A stretch of 64,000 bases of DNA from Tamlana sp038148895 (GCA_038148895.1 JBBVGQ010000001.1), one strand, 5' to 3'. Counted from the first letter of the stretch, positions 43,644-53,258 are shown. The notes: generated by a model from the sequence alone, not told the origin. Program-made: numbers and translations.

Positions 43644-46600
43644 TTATAGTTTCACGTTTACACCGAATAGAAATGTTTTTGCACTTGGGTAGAAGCCTTG
43701 GTCTATGCCTCCGCCAATAGGAGCTCCACTTGAAGCCGTTGGGTCAAAGCCCTTGTATTTGGTTAGCGTAAACAAATTGTTTGAAGATACATACATTCTT
43801 AAACTAGTTACTTTAGAGTTCTCCAATAGTTTTTCAGGAAAAGAATAGCCTAGCTGAATGTTTTGTAATCGAACAAAAGACCCATCTTCAACATAAAAAT
43901 CTGAGAACAACCCATTTGGCGTTGCTCCATTTGACACTCTAGGGAAGGAGTTACTTGTTCCTTCTCCAGTCCATCGGTCTAAATAATAAATAGTTCTATT
44001 TGTTAATTGTTGACCACGTTCGTAGTTGCGAACTATTTCATTACCTATTGATGCAAATGCATAGGCCAAAAAATCAAAATTTTTGAATTCCAAAGAAACG
44101 TTCATACCCATTGTCGCATCGGGTAAAGGGTTTCCTAAGTCAACACGGTCGTCTAGATTTATAACACCATCATTATTTTGATCCACATATTTTAAGTCTC
44201 CTGGCTGCGGGGTAATGTCTCCTATTGCCGAAGCGTCAATTTCTGCTTGGTTTTGAAATACACCGGCTGTTTGATAACCATAGAAATAACCCAGTGGAAA
44301 ACCAGCTTCCATTCTTGATGGTTCAGGTTGGCTTATACCAAATGACCCACCAACAAGAAAACCATCATCCGTGTTTACTGAAACAACTTCATTTTTAAGG
44401 TAGGTAACATTGTAATTAACACTAAGTTTAAAATTGTCATTAAACCTATTGCTATAGCCAATAGCAAACTCAAGACCTTCATTGTCTACAACACCTCCGT
44501 TAACCACTGGAGCGCCACCTACACCCAACAGGCCCGATACTTGAGGCACTACAAGTAAATCCTCGGTTCTTCGTTTAAAATAATCGGCTGTTATATCAAC
44601 CTTATTGTCTAAAATTCTCATATCAACTCCAAAGTCAAAGGTTTTTTGTTTTTCCCATCTAATTTCTGGGTTGGCAATTCCTCCTGAAGCTGTCCCTATG
44701 ATTTCTTGCTCATTAAATATGTATGTTCCTTCTCCGTTTAACAAAGACACATATCTGTAGTCTGGAATTCTATCATTTCCTAAAACTCCATAAGACGCTC
44801 TAAATTTCAACAAGTCGAAAAACTTATTGTCCTGAAGAAAATCTTCGTCTGAAGCAACCCAGCCAATAGATCCTGAAGGGAAATAACCGAACTGGTTTTC
44901 TGGACCAAATTTGGTTGATCCATCTCTACGAATAACTGCAGAAAGAAGATATTTTCCTTTGTAATCGTATTGCAACCTTGAAAAATAGGACAATAACCTA
45001 GAGTCAAAAGTTGGGTTTCTTCCTGTAAATCTATTGATATTTTCTATATCTGAAGCTTGTTCCAGATTGGCGTTTGCTTCAATATTACCAACAATATCAA
45101 AACCTGTTGCGCCTGTGAACTCACCTGTTGTTTTAAATACAGATGTTCCTAAAAGTACATTGACCTTGTGAGTGTCATTAAAGGTATTCTCATATTTTAT
45201 GAAGGCATCAAAAGTGTAATCTCTAAAATAATCTAACCCTTCAAAAACACTACTTCTCTCAACATTGCTGTTTTTTCCACTACCAAAAAAAGCTATGGGG
45301 TTAAACACTTTTGAATCAACCTGGGCATAGTTAAACTGTATATTGGTTTGGGCGGTAAAGTGGTCTAAAAAATTATAGGACAACCCAGCGTTTCCACTTA
45401 ACCTGACCTTATTAAGGTAGTCGTGTGTATCGTCAATTTGGGCTAACGGGTTGATAACCTCGCCCCCTAAACCTTCTGCCAAGGTGTAACGTCCATTTGC
45501 GTCTCTAACGCTAAATGTTGGTGCCATGTTAATGGCATTGAAAAGCACAGATGAGTTTGAATTTTCTGGAAGGTTCTTTTTGTTGGTACGCATTAACGTA
45601 AGCCCCGCATTAAATTTAAAGTTATCTAAAAAATCTAAGCTATAGCTTGCATTGTTTGTAAAACGCCTAAAAGCTGATTTACGCCCTCCAACAATACCGT
45701 TTTGGTTTAAGAATGATCCACTGTAAGAATATGAAGATTTTTTACCACCTCCTTTAAAAAGGATGTTGTGGTTTGTCATTGGTGCAGTTTCAAAAACTTC
45801 GTCTTGCCAATCGGTACCAGCACCTAAGCTAGAAACATCCGTAAAAGGAATGGCGCTTCCTCCTGCTGCAAAAGCCTCATTAACCAATAAGGCATATTCA
45901 GTAGCATTTAACAATGGTATTTTTCTTGTGGTTTCTTGAATACCATAATAAGCATTGTATTCTACCGTAATAGGCATTTCCTTTCGGCCAGTTTTGGTCT
46001 TGATTAAAACCACACCGTTTGCCGCACGTACACCATAGATACCTGCAGTTGCGTCTTTAAGAATGTTAATGCTTTCAATGTCGCCAGGGTTTACAACACT
46101 TAAATCTTCAATAACGTTACCATCTACCAAAATCAATGGTTTGCTATCTCCGTTTGTGGAAACACCTCTAATACTGATGGTAGAATCCCCACCCGGGCTT
46201 CCAGTCTGAGAGGTAATGTTAACCCCAGCAACTTGACCTTGAAGTGCCTGCTCAATTCTGGTAGGCTTAAGAGCTTCAATGCTTTCGCTGGATACCACAC
46301 TTACCGCACCTGTGACTTCTTTTTTGGTTTGGGTGCCATAACCTATAACCACAACTTCTTCTAGTTGTGCTAAATCTTCTTTTAACTGAATTGTGAGTTC
46401 AGTATTGGTTGAAATGGTAATTTCTTGGGTTACATAACCTAGGTAACTTACAGAAATTACAGAACCTTGTTCAACCCCTGTTAATGTAAAGTTACCATCA
46501 AAATCGGTAGTAGTACCTTTACTGGTGTTCTTTACGATAATGTTAGCCCCCGGAATAGGAAACCCAATTTCATCTTGAACAACACCGGATATGTCATAAT

Positions 46601-46661
46601 TTTGAGCTCCGGAGTAAGCCACAAAGAATAAGGCTAAAATTTTAATTAGCAATTGTCTCAT
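43644..46661 (-). CDS. SusC/RagA-family TonB-dependent oligosaccharide importer
   Basis: A 1005-aa outer-membrane TonB-dependent transporter. A signal peptide (1-19) is followed by a carboxypeptidase-D-like regulatory domain (about 23-100, SGVVQDEIGFPIPGANI), the SusC signature VVIGYGTQTKKEVTGAVS (about 108-125), a plug domain to about 230 with SIRGVSTNGDSKPLILVDG, and a 22-strand barrel ending in FLFGVNVKL. It leads unit A and forms the pair with SusD. Its promoter carries both PUL operator copies. The substrate is inferred as laminarin oligosaccharide. Confidence 0.96.
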   Translation of the reverse strand: MRQLLIKILALFFVAYSGAQNYDISGVVQDEIGFPIPGANIIVKNTSKGTTTDFDGNFTLTGVEQGSVISVSYLGYVTQEITISTNTELTIQLKEDLAQLEEVVVIGYGTQTKKEVTGAVSVVSSESIEALKPTRIEQALQGQVAGVNITSQTGSPGGDSTISIRGVSTNGDSKPLILVDGNVIEDLSVVNPGDIESINILKDATAGIYGVRAANGVVLIKTKTGRKEMPITVEYNAYYGIQETTRKIPLLNATEYALLVNEAFAAGGSAIPFTDVSSLGAGTDWQDEVFETAPMTNHNILFKGGGKKSSYSYSGSFLNQNGIVGGRKSAFRRFTNNASYSLDFLDNFKFNAGLTLMRTNKKNLPENSNSSVLFNAINMAPTFSVRDANGRYTLAEGLGGEVINPLAQIDDTHDYLNKVRLSGNAGLSYNFLDHFTAQTNIQFNYAQVDSKVFNPIAFFGSGKNSNVERSSVFEGLDYFRDYTFDAFIKYENTFNDTHKVNVLLGTSVFKTTGEFTGATGFDIVGNIEANANLEQASDIENINRFTGRNPTFDSRLLSYFSRLQYDYKGKYLLSAVIRRDGSTKFGPENQFGYFPSGSIGWVASDEDFLQDNKFFDLLKFRASYGVLGNDRIPDYRYVSLLNGEGTYIFNEQEIIGTASGGIANPEIRWEKQKTFDFGVDMRILDNKVDITADYFKRRTEDLLVVPQVSGLLGVGGAPVVNGGVVDNEGLEFAIGYSNRFNDNFKLSVNYNVTYLKNEVVSVNTDDGFLVGGSFGISQPEPSRMEAGFPLGYFYGYQTAGVFQNQAEIDASAIGDITPQPGDLKYVDQNNDGVINLDDRVDLGNPLPDATMGMNVSLEFKNFDFLAYAFASIGNEIVRNYERGQQLTNRTIYYLDRWTGEGTSNSFPRVSNGATPNGLFSDFYVEDGSFVRLQNIQLGYSFPEKLLENSKVTSLRMYVSSNNLFTLTKYKGFDPTASSGAPIGGGIDQGFYPSAKTFLFGVNVKL

Positions 46662-46665
46662 ATAT

Positions 46666-46684
46666 TGTTAGTTTTTAGTTGTGG
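46666..46684 (+). promoter_or_regulatory. Weak third operator-like repeat at unit A
   Basis: TGTTAGTT-TTT-AGTTGTGG has the same 8-3-8 layout but diverged halves, and lies between the unit A -7 box and the susC start codon. It could be a chance resemblance. Confidence 0.3.
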
Positions 46685-46692
46685 TAAAATTA
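46685..46692 (-). promoter_or_regulatory. -7 box of PUL unit A (susC)
   Basis: TAATTTTA on the minus strand matches TAnnTTTG at 7 of 8 positions, 23 nt upstream of the susC ATG. The spacing of 31 nt to the proximal operator equals that of the other two units. Confidence 0.5.
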
Positions 46693-46723
46693 AACGTGAC
46701 CTTTGCTTTATTGAAATTTTTAG

Positions 46724-46742
46724 CCACAACAAAAAACATACA
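46724..46742 (-). promoter_or_regulatory. PUL operator, unit A proximal
   Basis: The minus strand reads TGTATGTT-TTT-TGTTGTGG, identical to the unit B proximal site. It lies 62 bp upstream of the susC start codon. Confidence 0.75.
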
Positions 46743-46847
46743 TCTTAAAAAAATGATTGTTTTTTTGAGAATACAGCAACAAGACCTTTTATTTATTGGG
46801 TTTTCAAGACCAAACAAATCTTTTGGAAAAAATTATAAAAACATGAA

Positions 46848-46866
46848 TGTTGTGGGGTTGTATAGG
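46848..46866 (+). promoter_or_regulatory. PUL operator, unit A distal (inverted orientation)
   Basis: TGTTGTGG-GGT-TGTATAGG on the plus strand, followed by TAAAAAT; 124 bp from the proximal copy and 23 bp past the stop codon of the regulator gene. Confidence 0.72.
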
Positions 46867-46889
46867 TAAAAATCGATTTTGTAGGGGCG

Positions 46890-49706
46890 CTATACCTCTA
46901 AAATGTAATCAGTAAGGCTGGCCTCATGTGGTAAATCGAGCTTTTTTCTGAGTCTATAACGTTTTACCTCCACACTTCTCGGGGAAATATTTAAAAGTGG
47001 CGCTATTTCTTTTGAGGATAAATTTAACCTTAAGTAAGCGCAAAGCCTTAGATCATTTGAGGTTAGCGAAGGATGGTCGCTCTTTATTTTTTTAAGGAAA
47101 TCTTTATCTGCATTATTAAAGGCCTCTTCAAACAAATGCCAGTCGTCTGTATTATTTAAATTCTTGTCTATGATTTTGATGATGCTCTTAACGCCTTTAC
47201 CAGTATCTGATGTTTTTTTCAATTCGGTTTTAAGGTTGTTCAAAAACTCATTTTTCCTAATAAGGTTCATTGTAGAGGTGGCCAATTCCTTGTTTTTATT
47301 TTCTATATCCTGTCTTAATTTATCGTTATTAAAACGCATAAGTTGTTGTCTGTTTTCAAGCTCCTTTCGTTCCAACTCACGTTGTGATTTGAGCAGCAAT
47401 CTTTCTCGCTGCTTTCTGTAATAACGTTTATAAACATTATGCATAAACAACGAAAACAAAACTACAAATGCTATATATAGAGCTATCATAGCCTTAGTTA
47501 AATACCAAGGCGCCTCAATGCTGAAACTATACGATTCTATATTATTTGAAACCCTGTTGCCAATACGGGATCGCACAGAAAAGGTATAATCGCCAAAAGG
47601 CAAGTTCTCAAAAGCTTCATGGGGCTGTTGAGACCATTCACTCCAATCTTCATAAATACCCTCAAGTATATATTGGTATTCCGTAACTTGAAACTTATTG
47701 AATTTTGGAACACAATAATGAAACTCAAAATTATTTTCTGTATTTTTAAAATCGCCTTCAGTGGATGTATCAATAAACCTGACATTGGTGTCGTTCTTTA
47801 GGCTGCTAACAAATGTATAATTAAGTTTTACTTCGTGCGATGGATAGTCCAACTTATTTAAGTCTAAAAGTAAATAACCAGAAGTTGTTCCGTAAAGAAA
47901 TTCACCATTATTAACCGATAATATGTTCTCAAACCCTACAACATGATTAATTGCGGAACTTTGTATTGGTACCTTATGAATTTTTGGCGCCCCACTTAAT
48001 CTGTTTGGGGTTAAATAGCTTAATCCTTGTGAAGAGAAAGACCAGAGTTTATTGGAAATAGTATCGTGAACTAAACGACCAGAAGTGTAGTGGTCGCTAT
48101 CAATCAATTTACTTAAAACCGAATCCTTTTCAAATATATTGGTTTCATGGGTATATTTAAAAACACCATCTTTATTGGTATATAGAATATGGTTATTATA
48201 CTTTATTAAACTGGTGCTGGTCCCTGATTCTTCAGACACTAAAACCGTTACAGCCGAAGCTTCGGTAAACTGTTTGTTTAAATCGACCTTAAAAACACCT
48301 CGGTATTCATGGCTAACCAAAACCTCTGTTTCAGAAACCATTTCAAAATATCTACTTGATACATCAAAACCTTCAATTTTATTCCTTAATCCCCATTTTC
48401 CATTAACTTTTTCTAAAACATAAAAGCCGTCATAATCTCCTTGTAAAAGTAAATTACTGTTGTTTTTAACAGGGATTACCCGCCATGTACCAATAATATC
48501 AACAATTAAATCTGCCTTATTGTTTTCTATAACAAATGTGCCCGTGTTGTGCCCACAAAACAGAGCTCCGTTAATATTCTGCAAACTCCAAACAGCGCCT
48601 TGAGTTCCTGATATAAACCTGAACGCTTCATTGGTGTTGTTCCTTTTAAAAAACAAACCGCTGTTGGTTCCTATATACAAATAGCCGTTGAAAATAATGG
48701 ACGTGTTAACTGAGCCTATTTTTCCATCTCTGTCATCGTAAATCCGAAAGGCCGATTTCATATTTATGCAGTTGATTCCGTACTCCAAGCCCAACCAAAT
48801 ATTACTATCTGTATCTTCAAAAACCGACAATACCGTGTTGTTGCTCAGTCCTTTATTTTGACTGATCTGGTGCATTATCCGCCCTTCTTCAGATATATGC
48901 AAAAACCCATTTGAAATGCTTCCTAAAACAAAACTTTTATCCTCTAGCTGTGCGCTACAATAAATGTGGTCGTTTAACAGTATGTCATTTGCTTCGATAC
49001 TCCACGGGATGAGTTCATTGTTTTCTAGAATATAAAATCCGTTGTCTTGGGTTTGAATCAAAAGCTTATTTTGGTGATTGAATACATTGACCAAAAGATT
49101 TTCCTTACCTACTTTATCGTCCGTAACAAGTTTGGCGCTTCCATGTTCAATTTCATAAAGTCCATCCCTTGCTTTTTGGAAATAAACCCGATTTCCAGCC
49201 TTAAAAATTCTGTTAATAGTAGTTTCAGAATCTATAATATCGTAGGACTCCTTGCGCTTATTGTAGATATAGATTCTTTTTAACGATTGAAATAAAATAA
49301 TGTCATCTACATCGATGATATTCCAAATCTCCTCGTCCTCAAGAAAAGAAACGTCCAGTTTTTTGGAAACAGAAACATAGTTTAAAAGCCCTAAACTATC
49401 TCTTTGCCAATAACCAAATTCTCGAAAACATCCGGTAAAAATTTGGTCGCCAATGGCCTTAACAGACCGCATAATTGTTTTATTGGGCGATTCGTACAAC
49501 TGCCATTCTTCGCCATTAAACTCCAATAAACCTTTATTGTTTCCAACATAAATAAACCTGTTTGAAGATTGTGAAATAGACCAGTTTTGGTTATTGGCAT
49601 TATAATCCTCAGGTGTGTAAATTTCAATAGGAGGAAGTTCTTGGGCGGTGAGGTTGCCAAAAACACAAATAAGTAGGCCGACGAGCAATAGTTTTAATAA
49701 CCTCAA
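46890..49706 (-). CDS. Membrane sensor-regulator: beta-propeller, Y_Y_Y, TM, LuxR-type HTH
   Basis: A 938-aa one-polypeptide sensor and transcription factor. The order is: signal peptide (1-21), periplasmic Reg_prop-type propeller repeats (about 40-630, for example VLSVFEDTDSNIWLGLEYGI), a Y_Y_Y domain (about 640-730), one transmembrane helix (about 740-760), a cytoplasmic coiled coil (about 765-840), and a LuxR-like helix-turn-helix (about 870-938, RLNLSSKEIAPLLNISPRSVEVKRYRLRKKL). There is no kinase or receiver domain, so it differs from classical hybrid two-component PUL regulators. It is directly upstream of unit A and carries an operator-like repeat 62 bp before its own start. It is the likely regulator of the laminarin PUL. 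Confidence 0.88.
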   Translation of the reverse strand: MRLLKLLLVGLLICVFGNLTAQELPPIEIYTPEDYNANNQNWSISQSSNRFIYVGNNKGLLEFNGEEWQLYESPNKTIMRSVKAIGDQIFTGCFREFGYWQRDSLGLLNYVSVSKKLDVSFLEDEEIWNIIDVDDIILFQSLKRIYIYNKRKESYDIIDSETTINRIFKAGNRVYFQKARDGLYEIEHGSAKLVTDDKVGKENLLVNVFNHQNKLLIQTQDNGFYILENNELIPWSIEANDILLNDHIYCSAQLEDKSFVLGSISNGFLHISEEGRIMHQISQNKGLSNNTVLSVFEDTDSNIWLGLEYGINCINMKSAFRIYDDRDGKIGSVNTSIIFNGYLYIGTNSGLFFKRNNTNEAFRFISGTQGAVWSLQNINGALFCGHNTGTFVIENNKADLIVDIIGTWRVIPVKNNSNLLLQGDYDGFYVLEKVNGKWGLRNKIEGFDVSSRYFEMVSETEVLVSHEYRGVFKVDLNKQFTEASAVTVLVSEESGTSTSLIKYNNHILYTNKDGVFKYTHETNIFEKDSVLSKLIDSDHYTSGRLVHDTISNKLWSFSSQGLSYLTPNRLSGAPKIHKVPIQSSAINHVVGFENILSVNNGEFLYGTTSGYLLLDLNKLDYPSHEVKLNYTFVSSLKNDTNVRFIDTSTEGDFKNTENNFEFHYCVPKFNKFQVTEYQYILEGIYEDWSEWSQQPHEAFENLPFGDYTFSVRSRIGNRVSNNIESYSFSIEAPWYLTKAMIALYIAFVVLFSLFMHNVYKRYYRKQRERLLLKSQRELERKELENRQQLMRFNNDKLRQDIENKNKELATSTMNLIRKNEFLNNLKTELKKTSDTGKGVKSIIKIIDKNLNNTDDWHLFEEAFNNADKDFLKKIKSDHPSLTSNDLRLCAYLRLNLSSKEIAPLLNISPRSVEVKRYRLRKKLDLPHEASLTDYILEV

Positions 49707-49767
49707 TTTGTTTAGTGTTAGTTGTATTGGTTACTAATATAGTGAAAATAAGCACTGAGAGGTTATT

Positions 49768-49786
49768 TGTTTCGTAAATGTATAGG
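49768..49786 (+). promoter_or_regulatory. PUL operator-like repeat upstream of the regulator gene
   Basis: TGTTTCGT-AAA-TGTATAGG with the 8-3-8 layout; the second octamer is identical to the PUL distal sites, and the first differs more. It lies 61 bp upstream of the regulator start, suggesting autoregulation. Confidence 0.55.
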
Positions 49787-49800
49787 TAATTTATAAAATA

Positions 49801-49827
49801 ACAAAACCATCAAATTGATGGTTTTGT
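49801..49827 (-). terminator. Terminator of the GIN-domain gene
   Basis: ACAAAACCATC and GATGGTTTTGT form an 11-bp stem with a 5-nt loop, followed on the minus strand by TATTTTAT. It separates the GIN gene from the regulator promoter. Confidence 0.75.
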
Positions 49828-49850
49828 GATAATTATGTGTTGTTTGTTAA

Positions 49851-50522
49851 CTACATGCGTTCTATTCTGCCGCCTAACATTTTGCTCTCGTTAACGGTTT
49901 CTGGGTCACCATAAATGTACACATCTCCTCCGGCTCGTATTTTGGCATCCACCAATTTTGAGGCGTTAACATAAGCTTCGCCGGCCGCATTAATAGATAC
50001 TTCAGTGTTTTCGGTTATTAATGTTTGGCCTTTATAAATACCTCCTGTTAACAAGGATACATGTTGCTTTTTTGATGTTCCGGTTGTGGCAATAGAACCA
50101 CCTGTAACAGCTTTAATGTTCGCGTATTTCACATTTAACGGCACATTAATCATGCCTCCTTCTTGGGCTCTTAAGTCTATTTCGAACTGCTCAATAATGT
50201 CTTTAGACTCTACTTTTGCGCCTTCATTAACATCAATAACATCAACCGAAGTGTAATACAAAACAACTTTGGTATCTGAACCATCAAAAGATTCTTCAAA
50301 TTTCATTTTAATTTTCAACTTGCCATTGTTGTTGTTTACAATCACATCGCTTTTGTTTTCACCGGAAATGATGACTTTATTTTCAGTAGACTTTATTAAC
50401 TCTACCGGAATTAAATCAAATACCTTTAGTTCGGTAAATTCGCCAACGGTCTTTTCTATAGGCTTTTGTGCAAATAATGTTGTTGTTAGGCAAAGCACAA
50501 AAATTTTAACTAATGTTTTCAT
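49851..50522 (-). CDS. Head-GIN domain (DUF2807) putative auto-transporter adhesin
   Basis: A 223-aa secreted protein of the DUF2807/head-GIN type, common in Bacteroidota and of unknown function. The signal peptide is MKTLVKIFVLCLTTTLFAQ; I use the ATG at 50522 rather than 50570, because the upstream extension is not signal-like. The mature part is a right-handed beta-helix-like series of short strands (VVLYYTSVDVIDVNEGAKVESKD). It ends with GGDVYIYGDPETVNESKMLGG, a typical tail of this family. It has its own terminator and appears not to belong to the PUL. Confidence 0.85.
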   Translation of the reverse strand: MKTLVKIFVLCLTTTLFAQKPIEKTVGEFTELKVFDLIPVELIKSTENKVIISGENKSDVIVNNNNGKLKIKMKFEESFDGSDTKVVLYYTSVDVIDVNEGAKVESKDIIEQFEIDLRAQEGGMINVPLNVKYANIKAVTGGSIATTGTSKKQHVSLLTGGIYKGQTLITENTEVSINAAGEAYVNASKLVDAKIRAGGDVYIYGDPETVNESKMLGGRIERM

Positions 50523-50655
50523 CTCTTTCTTTTGATTTGGTTTTTTAACATAACGCAAACCTATCAACAATTATTCCATTGCTGTTATATTTTGTGAAAA
50601 TATTATGTCGTTGTTTTAAAAACACCCTCCTTGATCTTCCCTCAAGGGAGGAATT

Positions 50656-50949
50656 TTAAACTACCTTTACAGCAGTTCCCGTTATGGAAACAAAAAAATA
50701 GGCTCCAGATTCTGATTCCAAATCCAATGTAATACCAACCACTGCGTTTGCCTTTAATTTTAATGCATTCTCTCTTAACTCTTGAAATGCTTCTTCTTTT
50801 GCTTTATTTATAACATCTGTAATGAGTTCCATATTCTTTTCAGTTTTAAAAGAATATGCTCTTTTTATATTGCTGGAAACACCGGTGACTATACCTAAGT
50901 AATCTTCAATTTTATGGCCTTCAATGTTGTTTGTAGTTGTTAGTATCAT
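50656..50949 (-). CDS. YbjQ/DUF74 family protein
   Basis: A 97-aa cytoplasmic protein of the YbjQ (UPF0145) family, a homopentameric fold of unknown role often labelled heavy-metal-binding. MILTTTNNIEGHKIEDYLGIVTGV and the C-terminal LKANAVVGITLDLES are the characteristic family motifs. Length matches the family. It lies between the GIN gene and rnr on the same strand, without overlap. Confidence 0.9.
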   Translation of the reverse strand: MILTTTNNIEGHKIEDYLGIVTGVSSNIKRAYSFKTEKNMELITDVINKAKEEAFQELRENALKLKANAVVGITLDLESESGAYFFVSITGTAVKVV

Positions 50950-51023
50950 GACTTCTTATTTTTAATATCAGTAGAATTTTTTATTCAAGTGTTACAAGTT
51001 AAAATATTATAGCAACTAAAAAC

Positions 51024-53258
51024 CTAGTTTTGTGGTTTTCCAATCAAATTAAAATCGAGGTGTTTTTTAATTAAATCAGTGTTTTTAACTTTTACAATTA
51101 CTTCATCACCCAACTGGTACATGTTTTTAGTATTACGACCAACCATAGCATATTGGTCTTGGTCAAAAGCATAATGGTCATCGGTCATATCTCGAACACT
51201 TACCATCCCTTCACATTTATTTGAAATAATCTCAACATAAATGCCCCAGTCGGTAACCCCAGAAATAACGCCCAAAAACTCTTGATTCTTATGGTCTTCC
51301 ATAAAACGAATTTGCATGTATTTAATGGAATCGCGCTCAGCTTTTGTAGCCAACATCTCCATATTGCTGGAATGCTGACACTTTTCTTCGTAAACTTCTT
51401 CATTGGCACTTTTTCCACCATCTAAATAATGTTGCAATAAGCGATGTGCCATCACATCCGGATATCGGCGAATGGGTGAAGTAAAGTGGCTGTAATAATC
51501 AAAAGCCAAACCATAATGCCCAATATTGTGAGTGGTATATTCGGCTTTGCTCATACTGCGAATAGCCAAAGTATCAACTAGGTTTTGCTCTTTTTTTCCA
51601 ACAACATCCTGCAATAAACCATTAAGCGAAGCTGTTGTAGATTTTCTGTCCTTAAAATTAAGTTTGTAACCAAATTTGCTCACAATATTTTGTAAAGCAG
51701 CCAATTTACTATCGTCAGGTTCGTCATGCACACGGTACACAAAAGTCTTTTTTGGTGATTGTTTTCCAATAAATTCGGCAACCTTTTTATTGGCCAACAA
51801 CATAAATTCCTCAATCAACTTATTGGCATCTTTAGTGGTTTTGAAATACACGCCTTCCGGATTGTTGTTTTCGTCCAAATTGAATTTTACTTCAACTTTA
51901 TCAAAAGAAATAGCACCATTTTTCATGCGTCTTTGCCGCATTATTTTTGCCAATCTATCCAAAACCAAAACAGCTTGGGCGATTTCAGGTTTTGTTTGGT
52001 ATGTTTTTCCTGTTAATGATACTTCTTCTGGAATTTCGGTTGTGATTTGAGATGTTTCGACTCCGCTCAAAGCGACATTTGGGTTATTTTCAATAATGGC
52101 TTGGGCTTCTTCATAAGCAAAACGGGCATCGCTGTACGTTACTGTTCTGCCAAACCATTGGTTTTTGATTTCCGCCTGATTAGTCAATTGAAAAATGGCT
52201 GAAAACGTATATTTTTCTTCATTTGGTCTCAATGAGCAGGCGTTATTTGATAACACCTCCGGAAGCATCGGCACAACTCTATCCACTAAATAAATTGAAG
52301 TAGCACGTTCATAGGCTTCGTCATCTAAAACAGTTCCTTCTTTTACGTAATGCGATACATCGGCAATATGAATGCCTATTTCATAAAGTCCGTTATCCAA
52401 AACCTTAAACGATAGGGCATCATCAAAATCCTTAGCATCTTTTGGGTCTATGGTAAAGGTTAAATCTTTACGCATATCCCTACGTTTGGCTATTTCTTCA
52501 TTAGAAATTGAGGTATCCAATTTGTTTGCGAATTCCTCAACTTCATAAGGAAATTCATGTGGCAAACCATATTCGGCCAATATTGCATGGATTTCTGTGC
52601 TATGTTCACCAGGTTTACCTAGTATTTTTAACACTTTGCCATAGGGAGAATCTGCTTTCTCAGGCCAATCTTCAAGTTTTACCAAAACCTTATCGCCATC
52701 TTCAGCTTTAAAGGTTTTATTTATAGGCACAAAAATATCTTTGTACATTTTAGAACTATCTGGCACCACAAAGGCATAATTACTGTTCTTTTGAATTTGG
52801 ATAACACCTACATACTCCGATTTGGCTCTTTTTAAAATCTTAGTGATTTCACCTTCCAGCTTGCCACGCTTTCTTCGTTTATACAGGTAAAACTCAACTT
52901 CATCACCTTCTAGAGCTTTATTAATATTATTTGATGCAATAAATACGTCTTCATCAAAATCATTTGAAATAATATATCCAGAACCACGAGCTGATAGATC
53001 TAAAATACCTGTATGGTATTCTGCCGTAACAATAGCTTTAAATTTACCCCGATCTACTTGTTCTATTTCTTGTTTGGCAGCAAGTTTGGCAAGGGTCTTT
53101 ATAATTTGGTTTCGACTACTGGCATCATTTACACCCAATTTAGCCGCTATTTGTTTGTAGTTATAAGATTGGTTTCTATCTTTCTTTAAAATACTAAGTA
53201 TGGTATTTGTTAGGTTGGAAATTCCGTTTTTGGATTTCCTTTTTCTTTTTTTGCTCAT
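51024..53258 (-). CDS. rnr: Ribonuclease R
   Basis: A 744-aa 3'-5' exoribonuclease of the RNB family, acting in RNA turnover and structured-RNA degradation. It has an N-terminal winged-helix region (about 10-70), two cold-shock/OB domains (about 70-245), a catalytic RNB domain with the metal-binding motif DPKDAKDFDDAL (about 270-284) and the ICxLRPNE-like segment ACSLRPNEEKYTF, and a C-terminal S1 domain (about 660-740). A basic N-terminus (MSKKRKRKSKNG) aids RNA binding. Length is normal. It is a single gene on the minus strand. Confidence 0.96.
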   Translation of the reverse strand: MSKKRKRKSKNGISNLTNTILSILKKDRNQSYNYKQIAAKLGVNDASSRNQIIKTLAKLAAKQEIEQVDRGKFKAIVTAEYHTGILDLSARGSGYIISNDFDEDVFIASNNINKALEGDEVEFYLYKRRKRGKLEGEITKILKRAKSEYVGVIQIQKNSNYAFVVPDSSKMYKDIFVPINKTFKAEDGDKVLVKLEDWPEKADSPYGKVLKILGKPGEHSTEIHAILAEYGLPHEFPYEVEEFANKLDTSISNEEIAKRRDMRKDLTFTIDPKDAKDFDDALSFKVLDNGLYEIGIHIADVSHYVKEGTVLDDEAYERATSIYLVDRVVPMLPEVLSNNACSLRPNEEKYTFSAIFQLTNQAEIKNQWFGRTVTYSDARFAYEEAQAIIENNPNVALSGVETSQITTEIPEEVSLTGKTYQTKPEIAQAVLVLDRLAKIMRQRRMKNGAISFDKVEVKFNLDENNNPEGVYFKTTKDANKLIEEFMLLANKKVAEFIGKQSPKKTFVYRVHDEPDDSKLAALQNIVSKFGYKLNFKDRKSTTASLNGLLQDVVGKKEQNLVDTLAIRSMSKAEYTTHNIGHYGLAFDYYSHFTSPIRRYPDVMAHRLLQHYLDGGKSANEEVYEEKCQHSSNMEMLATKAERDSIKYMQIRFMEDHKNQEFLGVISGVTDWGIYVEIISNKCEGMVSVRDMTDDHYAFDQDQYAMVGRNTKNMYQLGDEVIVKVKNTDLIKKHLDFNLIGKPQN

